From MED-G116 sp038147495 (GTDB lineage Bacteria; Pseudomonadota; Alphaproteobacteria; Puniceispirillales; Puniceispirillaceae), in contig JAYQTT010000014.1 in assembly GCA_038147495.1 (NCBI GenBank), forward strand, positions 1 to 64,000: a stretch of 64,000 nt of DNA, given 5' to 3'. The stretch's first letter is position 1. Each line of letters starts with the position of its first letter. The notes below the pieces were generated by a model. It had not been told where the DNA came from, made no database searches, and saw only the letters and a list, made by a program, of their open reading frames with translations. Both the position numbers and the translations under genes were made by a program. Positions 17,815-25,249 of this stretch are shown one piece after another.

Positions 17815-18452
17815 TGAGTGATGACAATATTCCATCGAGCACAACGCAAAGTGATGTGGAGCGTCACAACAGCAAGATGGCGAAGAAAAAGGCAGCACGC
17901 GACAAGATCATGGCCACCAAGACCGATGAGAAAGGTCTGATCATCGTTAATACCGGCAAGGGCAAGGGTAAATCATCAGCCGCATTCGGGATGATTTTTC
18001 GCTGTATTGCCCATGATATGCAATGCGCCGTGGTGCAATTCATCAAGGGCGGTATGGATACCGGCGAGCGGAACCTGATTACCGCACATTTTGGTGATTT
18101 ATGCTCATTCCACACGATGGGCGAGGGTTTTACGTGGGAAACACAGGACAAGGAACGTGACATTGCGGCGGCGACTGCCGCTTGGCAAAAGGCCAAATCA
18201 CTGATCCTCGATCCGGAAAACCGCATGGTGTTACTTGATGAAATCAACATTGCCCTTCGGTATGGCTATATTCCTCTGGATGAGGTTCTGGCATTCCTGC
18301 AAGAGCACAAACCGCCGATGACGCATGTTGTTCTGACCGGACGGAATGCCGCCGACGAGTTGATAGAGATTGCCGATCTGGTGACCGAGATGACTTTGGT
18401 CAAACATCCCTTCCGCTCCGGTATCAAGGCGCAAATCGGCGTGGAGTTCTGA
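17811..18452 (+). CDS. cobO: Corrinoid adenosyltransferase CobO (CobA/BtuR type)
   Basis: 213 residues. It transfers the adenosyl group of ATP to the cobalt of cob(I)yrinic acid diamide or cobinamide. The P-loop NTGKGKGKSSAAFG, VQFIKGGMDTGERN, LLDEINIALRYGYI (catalytic and Walker-B region) and HVVLTGRNAADELIEIADLV are characteristic of the BtuR family, as is the lysine-rich N-terminal tail. AGGGAGAG at about 17800 is its ribosome binding site. The start ATG overlaps the cobN stop by four bases and the stop shares bases with the cobQ start (TGATG). Confidence 0.95.
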   Translation: MMSDDNIPSSTTQSDVERHNSKMAKKKAARDKIMATKTDEKGLIIVNTGKGKGKSSAAFGMIFRCIAHDMQCAVVQFIKGGMDTGERNLITAHFGDLCSFHTMGEGFTWETQDKERDIAAATAAWQKAKSLILDPENRMVLLDEINIALRYGYIPLDEVLAFLQEHKPPMTHVVLTGRNAADELIEIADLVTEMTLVKHPFRSGIKAQIGVEF

Positions 18453-19942
18453 TGCCCGCTTGCTTTATGGTTCAGGGCGCCGGATCGAATGTCGGCAAGT
18501 CTGTGCTGGTTGCCGGACTTTGCAGGCATTTTGCCAATCAGGGCCTGCGTGTGCGTCCGTTCAAACCGCAAAATATGTCGAATAATGCGGCCGTAACCGC
18601 CGATGGTGGTGAGATCGGCCGGGCGCAGGCGATGCAGGCACTGGCATGCCGGGTTCCTGCAAGCATTCACATGAATCCGGTGCTGTTGAAGCCGGAGACC
18701 GATACGGGTGCCCAGATTATCGTTCAGGGACAGCGTTTCGGCAGTATGCGTGCGCGCGAATATGGCACCCACAAAGCCAGCCTGATGCCTCCTGTACTTG
18801 ATAGTTTTGCTAAAATTGGCGAAGACGCCGATCTGGTGATTGTTGAAGGCGCGGGCAGTCCGGCTGAAGTTAATTTGCGCGCTGGCGACATCGCCAATAT
18901 GGGGTTTGCCACTGCCGCCAACGTGCCGGTTGTGATGGTTGGTGACATAGATCGGGGCGGTGTCATTGCCAGCCTTGTTGGCACGCATGCTGTTCTTGAT
19001 CAGCAAGATAAAGATTTAATTAAATCATTTATTATCAATAAATTCAGAGGCGATACGACTCTATTTTCTGAAGGTATGACAATCATTTCTGATGCCACGG
19101 GATGGCAAGGTCTGGGGATCCTGCCCTGGTTTGCGGACGCCAAGTTCCTTCCGGCTGAAGATATACTGGATCTTGCCGGCAAGGGCGAGGCTGTTCGCGA
19201 TGCGGGTGGTGACAGTCGGGTGCATATCGCCGTGCCGGTCTTGCGCCGGATCGCCAATTTTGACGATCTGGACCCGCTTTCGGCGGAAGCTGATGTCCGC
19301 CTGACCCTTGTGCAGGCTGGCGAGGTCATTCCGTCTGATGCTGATCTCGTGCTGATCCCCGGTTCCAAGGCGACAATCGATGATCTGGCGTTTTTGCGGG
19401 AGCAGGGCTGGGACATTGATATTGCGGCGCATCATCGCCGTGGCGGCATCATTCTTGGCTTGTGCGGCGGCTATCAGATCCTTGGTCGTAAAGTTCATGA
19501 TCCGCATGGGATTGAAGGACCTGTGAGAAGTTCTGATGGGCTTGGGTTGTTGAATGTTGAGACAACTTTGGATGCAGCCAAAACGCTGCGCCTCGTTGAG
19601 GCAGAGGCCATTCAGTTCAAAACAAGTGTGAACGGCTATGAGATCCACATGGGCCAAACATCTGGACCGGATTGTGAACGCGCCTTGTTGCATATTGAGG
19701 ATCGGTTTGACGGTGCAATTTCTGTCGATGGCCGGGTTATGGGAAGTTATGTCCACGGTATTTTTTCCGATAACGGGTTTCGCAGGCGCTTTCTTGAGGA
19801 TTTGGCGGCACGGCGGGGCAGGGACATTTCCCTTGCCGACTTTGATTTTGCCAAGAATGTCGATGACACGCTTGACCGTCTGGCAGCGCATTTGGCGGCG
19901 CATCTTGATATGGGCGCGCTTGCCAGAATGGCCGGGCTTTAG
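18452..19942 (+). CDS. cobQ: Cobyric acid synthase (glutamine-hydrolysing)
   Basis: 496 residues. It amidates carboxylates b, d, e and g of adenosylcobyrinic acid a,c-diamide using glutamine and ATP. The N-terminal dethiobiotin-synthetase-like ATPase domain shows MVQGAGSNVGKSVLVAGLCR and PFKPQNMSNNAAVTADGGEI, then VEGAGSPAEVNLRAGDIANM and DIDRGGVIASLVGT. The C-terminal class I glutaminase shows LGLCGGYQILGR with the nucleophile cysteine and SYVHGIF with the histidine. It ends the cobW-N-O-Q unit and converges on cbiB, with the two stops overlapping by four bases. Confidence 0.96.
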   Translation: MPACFMVQGAGSNVGKSVLVAGLCRHFANQGLRVRPFKPQNMSNNAAVTADGGEIGRAQAMQALACRVPASIHMNPVLLKPETDTGAQIIVQGQRFGSMRAREYGTHKASLMPPVLDSFAKIGEDADLVIVEGAGSPAEVNLRAGDIANMGFATAANVPVVMVGDIDRGGVIASLVGTHAVLDQQDKDLIKSFIINKFRGDTTLFSEGMTIISDATGWQGLGILPWFADAKFLPAEDILDLAGKGEAVRDAGGDSRVHIAVPVLRRIANFDDLDPLSAEADVRLTLVQAGEVIPSDADLVLIPGSKATIDDLAFLREQGWDIDIAAHHRRGGIILGLCGGYQILGRKVHDPHGIEGPVRSSDGLGLLNVETTLDAAKTLRLVEAEAIQFKTSVNGYEIHMGQTSGPDCERALLHIEDRFDGAISVDGRVMGSYVHGIFSDNGFRRRFLEDLAARRGRDISLADFDFAKNVDDTLDRLAAHLAAHLDMGALARMAGL

Positions 19943-20931
19943 ATCAATGCATCCGGCGCAATCATCAGCGCCACCAACAAAGCCGCGAGAGCAAACAGGA
20001 TTTGTGCGATTGCCAGTACCTTCAGCGAGGTTAAAACCGTATCACGGTCGGCAATATCACCGGGGGCGTTCATCCGGGCCGCATCGCGTATGCGGTTGCC
20101 ATAAATTCTTGGACCGGCAAGCCAAATATTAAGCGCGCCTGCCATTGCCGCCTCGGGCCAACCGGCATTTGGTGATTGATGGCTTCCCGCATCCGCGCGC
20201 ATTACCGAAAAAGCCCGGGCGATTTGTCCACCAACAGGCATTGCCGCAAGACAGATCAGAACACCGCTGATCCGGGCGGGGACATAATTCAAGATATCGT
20301 CAAATTTTGCCGCGCCCCAGCCAAAGGCCAGAAACCGCGCATTTTTATAGCCGATCATGCTGTCGGCGGTATTGACCATCTTGTAGATCAACAATCCGGG
20401 CAACCCCAGAATCAGGAACCAGAACACCGGTGCAATGACGCCGTCAGACAGATTTTCTGCCCCGGTTTCAATGGCAGCGCGGGCGATGTCGTCCTCAGCC
20501 AATATTGACGTGTCGCGCCCGACGATCATACTCAACGCATGGCGGGCGTCAGCTATTCCTGTTGAGAGAGATGTCGCAACATCGCGGATATGCTCGTCAA
20601 GGGATCTGCCGGCAAGCATGATGGCCAGCACCAGCAATTCAACGAGACCACCTCCAAAAGACAAAAAATATCCGATTGCGCCTGCCTTTCCGACCAATGC
20701 GCCAATGGCGATAATGCCGCGTATACGGCGTTGACGTCCGGTGGTCCCCTTTCGGCGGTTTCCTATCTTAGTCGCGAAATTAATCGCGCGGCCAAACAGA
20801 ACCACCGGATGCGGCACCCGCCGCCACAGAATATCTGGCTCGCCAAACAGCCAGTCCAGCATCAAGGCACCTGCCAACAGGGCAAGCCGCAAAGCCATAT
20901 CATCGGCTGATTGAGGTATGAAAGCTGACAT
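19939..20931 (-). CDS. cbiB: Adenosylcobinamide-phosphate synthase
   Basis: 330 residues, an integral membrane protein that joins (R)-1-amino-2-propanol phosphate to cobyric acid (CbiB/CobD). Conserved pieces are LMLDWLFGEPDILWRRVPHP near the N-terminus, ARAAIETGAENLSDGVIAPV and FWFLILGLPGLLIYKMVNTA followed by DSMIGYKN, and AGSHQSPNAGWPEAAMAGAL near the C-terminus. It stands alone on the minus strand, and its promoter must lie in the region shared with the riboswitch-like leader at 21113. The threonine-phosphate decarboxylase that would feed it is not in the window. Confidence 0.95.
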   Translation of the reverse strand: MSAFIPQSADDMALRLALLAGALMLDWLFGEPDILWRRVPHPVVLFGRAINFATKIGNRRKGTTGRQRRIRGIIAIGALVGKAGAIGYFLSFGGGLVELLVLAIMLAGRSLDEHIRDVATSLSTGIADARHALSMIVGRDTSILAEDDIARAAIETGAENLSDGVIAPVFWFLILGLPGLLIYKMVNTADSMIGYKNARFLAFGWGAAKFDDILNYVPARISGVLICLAAMPVGGQIARAFSVMRADAGSHQSPNAGWPEAAMAGALNIWLAGPRIYGNRIRDAARMNAPGDIADRDTVLTSLKVLAIAQILFALAALLVALMIAPDALI

Positions 20932-21112
20932 CGTTTTCTCAAAATTGCGCGTCTGGGTGGTCTGGTCGTCAAACGGCCCGACACTATTTAAAGATGGAGA
21001 ATGAGGCGGGAAAATTCAACTTTGGTCGTATTGATGCAATTGTTTTAGAGCTTGTGGTCTAGTATATGTCTCATTCGGTCGGTGGACTTGTGAACAAGAT
21101 GAAAACGATCCC
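20932..21112. other. Divergent promoter region between cbiB and the cbiX operon leader
   Basis: About 180 A+T-richer bases with no gene. It should contain the cbiB promoter (leftward) and the promoter of the long leader that precedes DUF6732-cbiX. No clear -35/-10 pair can be claimed. Confidence 0.35.
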
Positions 21113-21270
21113 GGTGCGGTGGACCTAAACTAGGAACCTAATCCGGGCCTCAGACCAGGTAGGTGTAGCCAAGCAAGAGCAGTTTTTGCCCGGCTGTCCT
21201 TTTCGTTTCATTCTGTCCCGCCACTGCTTAATTGCAAGAAACCCGCTGCCAAGCCGGGGTCAGGACAGAC
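21113..21270 (+). promoter_or_regulatory. Probable variant cobalamin riboswitch overlapping the ribosome binding site
   Basis: It resembles the cobalamin aptamer in order but with weaker matches: GGTGC (21113-21117), CTAAACTAGGAACC (around 21125-21138; canonical TTAATAGGGAA), CCGGCTGTCC (21190-21199), CTGTCCCGCCACTG (21213-21226; canonical CTGTCCCCGCCACTG) and AAGCCGGGGTCAGGA (21251-21265), which contains the first half of a B12 box. The AGGA of that box is also the likely Shine-Dalgarno site, five bases before the ATG at 21271. CTGTCC (21213-21218) can pair with GGACAG (21263-21268), which would hide that site. This variant is an inference from motif order. Confidence 0.5.
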
Positions 21271-21576
21271 ATGAACATCAACGCAAACCTTTTCTCTGTA
21301 TTCCACAGGTCAGCTGCGATTGCAGCAATCGTTCTTGCCTCAACATCATCAGCCAATGCGCATTTGGGTCATGTTGGCGAATTGGCAGGGCATGGCCATC
21401 TTGTCGGGATTGGTCTTGTCGGCACCGCGGTGATGCTTGGCGGTATTTTGGCCGCTGCCAGCCGTCATGCCAAGGGTGATCATGCCGATGCGCCTGTCGC
21501 TGATGATGCGGATGAGCAGGTGAATGGCACCGAAGATGAACCACAGAATGTTACAGGAGAGAAAGTCAATGTCTGA
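21271..21576 (+). CDS. Small exported histidine-containing protein (DUF6732-like), cobalamin-linked
   Basis: 101 residues. It starts with a signal-peptide-like segment (HRSAAIAAIVLASTSSANA), then a mature N-terminus HLGHVGELAGHGHLVGIGLV with four regularly spaced histidines, one transmembrane helix (IGLVGTAVMLGGILAAASRH) and an acidic hydrophilic tail. I link it to DUF6732 from memory of similar small proteins in alphaproteobacterial cobalamin loci. The histidine-rich start resembles that of HupE. Its stop overlaps the cbiX start, so the two are made together, and a role in cobalt capture or delivery at the membrane is plausible. No biochemical function is known to me. Confidence 0.7.
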   Translation: MNINANLFSVFHRSAAIAAIVLASTSSANAHLGHVGELAGHGHLVGIGLVGTAVMLGGILAAASRHAKGDHADAPVADDADEQVNGTEDEPQNVTGEKVNV

Positions 21577-22702
21577 TGCCGTGGAAAAGAAATATGGTGT
21601 TATGATCTGTGGCCATGGCTCTCGGTCAAAATCGGCAGTTACCGAATTTGCTGTGCTGGCGGAAAAACTGGCGCCGATGTTCCCAGACTGGCCGGTTGAA
21701 TATGGCTATCTTGAATTTGCCACGCCGGTGATCAAAACCGGTCTTGATAAATTGCGCGAGCAGGGTGTCAATCATGTGCTTGCGGTTCCAGGAATGCTGT
21801 TTGCTGCCGGGCATGCGAAAAATGACATTCCGTCAGTGTTGAACACATATGCCGCCGAACATGGCATCACCATTCAATATGGCCGCGAACTGGCGATTGA
21901 TTTGCAGATGCTGCAAGCCGCCAATGACCGCATTACAGAGGCACTTGCCGCCGCCAATGATGCGCATGGAGCGGTTGATATCGCCGAGACGTGTCTCGTT
22001 GTTATTGGCCGGGGTGCGTCCGATCCGGATGCCAATTCGAACGTGTCAAAGATTGCCCGTATGCTGTGGGAAGGCATCGGCTTTGGCTGGGCCGAAGTCG
22101 GTTATTCCGGTGTTACCTTTCCGCTGGTGCAGCCTTGTCTGGAACATGTTGCAAAGCTTGGCTATCGCCGCGTTGTGGTGTTTCCGTATTTTCTGTTCTC
22201 CGGCATTCTCATTGACCGGATCTATGGCTTTACCGATGAAGTTGCTGCGGCGTACCCCGAAATTGAGTTCGTCAAGGCTGGCTATTTGAATGATCATCCA
22301 AAAGTGATTGCCACTTTTGCCGATCGGGTGCGTGAAATTCTGGAAGGCAACAACAACATGAATTGTGCCTTGTGCAAATATCGGGCTCAGGTTCTGGGCT
22401 TTGAGGATGAGGTTGGCGCGGCGCAGGAAAGCCATCACCATCATGTCGAAGGCCAGGGCGTTTCTGCACCGGGAAGCAATGTTGAAGATTGCGCGCTCTG
22501 TGACAGTTTTTGCACCGGCGCCTGCCGATTGGATATGGATCACCATCATCATCACCATGATCATTCACATGATCATGACCACGGTCATAGCCATAGCCAT
22601 GACCATGGTCATCACCATCATCCCTATCCCCATGCCAAACACCCGCATGGGCCGGAATCGGTGCGTGGCCGCAAACGTGCAGCCGAGCAAAAGGATGGCT
22701 GA
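21569..22702 (+). CDS. cbiX: Sirohydrochlorin cobaltochelatase, long form (CbiX-L)
   Basis: 377 residues. It inserts Co(II) into sirohydrochlorin, the first committed step of the early-cobalt route. The N-terminal half has CGHGSRSK with metal-ligand His16 and PGMLFAAGHAKNDIP with His82, and the second chelatase repeat follows (LVVIGRGASDPDANSN, PYFLFSGILIDRIYGFTDEV). The C-terminal extension has MNCALC at 264-269, the MxCxxC iron-sulphur motif described for Bacillus megaterium CbiX-L, a second cysteine set (CALCDSFCTGAC) and then a tail of about 40 residues very rich in histidine. The ATG at 21569 lies nine bases after AGGAGAG. It heads the run cbiX-cobH-cobL-cobI-cbiG/cobJ-cobM. Confidence 0.95.
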   Translation: MSDAVEKKYGVMICGHGSRSKSAVTEFAVLAEKLAPMFPDWPVEYGYLEFATPVIKTGLDKLREQGVNHVLAVPGMLFAAGHAKNDIPSVLNTYAAEHGITIQYGRELAIDLQMLQAANDRITEALAAANDAHGAVDIAETCLVVIGRGASDPDANSNVSKIARMLWEGIGFGWAEVGYSGVTFPLVQPCLEHVAKLGYRRVVVFPYFLFSGILIDRIYGFTDEVAAAYPEIEFVKAGYLNDHPKVIATFADRVREILEGNNNMNCALCKYRAQVLGFEDEVGAAQESHHHHVEGQGVSAPGSNVEDCALCDSFCTGACRLDMDHHHHHHDHSHDHDHGHSHSHDHGHHHHPYPHAKHPHGPESVRGRKRAAEQKDG

Positions 22703-22707
22703 AAACC

Positions 22708-23346
22708 GTGATTCTGCCTGACTACATCAAGGACCCACAGGCCATTTATGACGCGTCATTCGCAACGGTGCGCGACCGTGTCGACCTCGCGGCGGTGCCG
22801 GCTGATATGCATGATGTCGTGATCCGTTTGGTGCATGCTTGCGGTATGCCAGATATCCTTGATGATCTTGAGTTCAGCGCCGATTTGGCATCCCGCGCAC
22901 ATGCCGCCTTGCGTGACGGTTGCCCGATTTTTGCCGATTGCGAAATGGTGGCATCAGGCATCACAAGACGCTTTTTGCCAAAGAATAACGACATTATCGT
23001 GACACTGAACGATAGCCGCACGGCACCTTTGGCGGCCGAACTTTCGACAACGCGTTCAGCCGCGGCAACAGATCTATGGCTGGATCGGATCGATAACGCC
23101 ATTCTGGTCTTTGGCAATGCCCCGACAGCTTTGTTCAGAGTGCTGGAACATATCGCCAACGGATGTCGTCCTGCGGCTATTCTCGGGTTTCCTGTTGGCT
23201 TTATCGGGGCGGCAGAGAGTAAACAGACGCTGGCGGAATTCTTGCCCAAAGTGCCTTTTGTAACGGTGCATGGCACACGCGGTGGATCGGCCATGGCATC
23301 GGCCGCGATCAATGCATTGGCGCTTGGTGCCAGGGACGGCATGTGA
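22708..23346 (+). CDS. cobH: Precorrin-8X methylmutase
   Basis: 212 residues from a GTG five bases after the cbiX stop. It moves the C-11 methyl group to C-12, turning (cobalt-)precorrin-8 into (cobalt-)hydrogenobyrinic acid. The catalytic histidine lies in VIRLVHACGMPDI, and DCEMVASGITRR, TRSAAATDLWL, IVFGNAPTALFRVLE-like and GFPVGFIGAAESK are family signatures. The stop overlaps the cobL start by one base (ATGTGATGG). In the early-cobalt nomenclature this is CbiC; sequence alone does not tell which metal state it uses. Confidence 0.95.
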   Translation: MILPDYIKDPQAIYDASFATVRDRVDLAAVPADMHDVVIRLVHACGMPDILDDLEFSADLASRAHAALRDGCPIFADCEMVASGITRRFLPKNNDIIVTLNDSRTAPLAAELSTTRSAAATDLWLDRIDNAILVFGNAPTALFRVLEHIANGCRPAAILGFPVGFIGAAESKQTLAEFLPKVPFVTVHGTRGGSAMASAAINALALGARDGM

Positions 23347-24545
23347 TGGCTGTCTTGATTGTCGGGGTGTCGGAGACAGGTGTTTCCAACTTGCCACCAA
23401 GCCTTCAAGACCGGATCGCCGCGGCGGACTATATTATCGCCGCACCGCGATTTCACAAAGGTCTGCCAGATGGTCCAAAGGTTGAAGCATGGCCAACGCC
23501 ATTCAGTGACGTGTTTGCGCGGATAGACGCGCTGCGTGACAGACAGCTTGTGATTGTGGCGACCGGTGATCCCATGTGGTACGGCGTTGGCGCGACGATT
23601 CAGCGCCGCCTTGGGGCAGGGGCTTGTGAGGTCATTCCCGCGGTATCCGGCTTTCAGATGGCGGCAACGCGGATGGGCTGGCCGCTTGCCAATTGTGAAA
23701 CGCTGTCGATCCATGGTCGTCCGGCCGGATCGATATTGCCGCGCCTGTATCCGCGGGCAAAATTGCTGTTGCTTGCAGAAAACAGCCGTTCTGCAGGTGA
23801 AATAGCAGCGCTTCTGACTGATGCCGGTTATGGCGCGGCGCGGTTATCGGCACTTGCTCATATTGGCGGTGATGAAGAGGCTCGGTTTGACGGTGTTGTC
23901 TCATCCTGGGATCATACTGACATTCCTGATTTTCATATTCTGGCAGTAGATTGTGCGGATTGCCATAATCCGGCAGATGGTTTTGCACTGCCTGACAACG
24001 CCTTTGTTTCCAGCGGCAAAATGACCAAGCGTGATGCGCGTGCCAGCGCATTGGCCAAGCTTGCACCTTTCCCGGGTGCTGTATTCTGGGATGTCGGCTG
24101 CGGGTCTGGCGCGGTAGCCGTGGACTTTCTAAGGCATGCCCCGCGTGGATCAGCCTTTGCGATAGACCGCGATGCCAATCAGATCGATATGGCAAAACAG
24201 AATGCGGTGGCGCTCGGTGTGCCACATTTGCAGACAATCCATGGCGATTTGCCGGAGGCACTTGCGAACTTGCCACAGCCTGACGCGGTCTTTATTGGCG
24301 GCGGCTTGTCGGCTGATCTGGTCACCCGTGTTTATAAGGCGCTGCAGCCGGGTGGTGTGATCGTTGCGCATTGTGTCACCATCGAGAGCGAGACGCTGTT
24401 GACCAGCATGTGGCAGAAATTTGGGGGCAATTTAGCGCGTCTTTCTGTGCATCATGCGGATCCGGTTGGCGGCTTTCACGGGTGGCGTCCGCTGATGCCT
24501 GTTACGCAATGGCATTTGGTCAAGCCGGCAGGGGACGCGACATGA
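23346..24545 (+). CDS. cobL: Precorrin-6Y C5,15-methyltransferase (decarboxylating), CbiE-CbiT fusion
   Basis: 399 residues. The N-terminal CbiE-like tetrapyrrole methylase domain (about 1-200) shows VGVSETGVSNLPPS, VATGDPMWYGVGATI and PAVSGFQMAATRMGW. The C-terminal CbiT-like Rossmann methyltransferase (about 220-399) shows MTKRDARASALAKLAPFPGA, FWDVGCGSGAVAVDFLRHAP and FIGGGLSADLVTRVY. Together they methylate C-5 and C-15 and remove the C-12 acetate. The start overlaps the cobH stop by one base and the stop overlaps cobI in ATGA. Confidence 0.95.
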   Translation: MAVLIVGVSETGVSNLPPSLQDRIAAADYIIAAPRFHKGLPDGPKVEAWPTPFSDVFARIDALRDRQLVIVATGDPMWYGVGATIQRRLGAGACEVIPAVSGFQMAATRMGWPLANCETLSIHGRPAGSILPRLYPRAKLLLLAENSRSAGEIAALLTDAGYGAARLSALAHIGGDEEARFDGVVSSWDHTDIPDFHILAVDCADCHNPADGFALPDNAFVSSGKMTKRDARASALAKLAPFPGAVFWDVGCGSGAVAVDFLRHAPRGSAFAIDRDANQIDMAKQNAVALGVPHLQTIHGDLPEALANLPQPDAVFIGGGLSADLVTRVYKALQPGGVIVAHCVTIESETLLTSMWQKFGGNLARLSVHHADPVGGFHGWRPLMPVTQWHLVKPAGDAT

Positions 24546-25249
24546 CAACTGGAATCTTGTACGGCATTGGCACCGGTCCCGGCGACCCTGAATTGATCAC
24601 GCGTAAGGCGTGGCGGCTCATTGAAGCAGCCCGCGTGATTGCCTATCCGGCACCTGATACCGGCGAGAGTTTCGCCAGATCGATTGCTGCCGAGGCGATT
24701 TCACCGGATGCAGTTGAAATTCCGATGATTGTACCAATGCGTACCGGACGCGATCCCGCACAAACGATTTATGACTCAGCTGCCAAAAAAATCGCTGCGC
24801 ATCTAGACGCCGGAGAGGATGTTGTCGTGTTGTGCGAAGGGGATCCGCTGTTCTATGGGTCTTTCATGTATTTGCTGGCACGTTTGAAGGATGATTATGA
24901 AACCCGGATCGTTCCCGGGGTGACCAGTCTGACGGCCTGCGCGGCGGCACATGCTCGCCCGCTTGCGGCGCGCAATGACATTATGACAATCCTGCCCGGA
25001 CCATTGGCAGACGATGATCTGACAGCCCAGATTGAGAGGGCTGATGCGGTCGCAATCATGAAAGTAGGACGGCATATGCCACGCCTGAAGGCCCTGTTTG
25101 CACGGCTTGGGCATTTGGATGCGGCGCTTTACGTTGGGCATGCCTCGCTTGCCCATCAGCTACAGGTTCCGCTCTCAGAAGCGCCGGATGATGCTCCATA
25201 TTTCTCGATGATATTGCTCTACAAAGGGGACGATCCGTGGATCAGATAG
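24542..25249 (+). CDS. cobI: (Cobalt-)precorrin-2 C20-methyltransferase
   Basis: 235 residues. It is a SAM-dependent tetrapyrrole methylase that methylates C-20 of precorrin-2 or cobalt-factor II (CobI/CbiL). The N-terminal SAM loop is YGIGTGPGDPELITRKAWRL, and LCEGDPLFYGSFMYLLARL, IVPGVTSLTACAAAHARPLA and AVAIMKVGRHMPRLKALF follow the family order. The ATG at 24542 overlaps the cobL stop, and the next gene starts inside its 3' end. Confidence 0.95.
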   Translation: MTTGILYGIGTGPGDPELITRKAWRLIEAARVIAYPAPDTGESFARSIAAEAISPDAVEIPMIVPMRTGRDPAQTIYDSAAKKIAAHLDAGEDVVVLCEGDPLFYGSFMYLLARLKDDYETRIVPGVTSLTACAAAHARPLAARNDIMTILPGPLADDDLTAQIERADAVAIMKVGRHMPRLKALFARLGHLDAALYVGHASLAHQLQVPLSEAPDDAPYFSMILLYKGDDPWIR

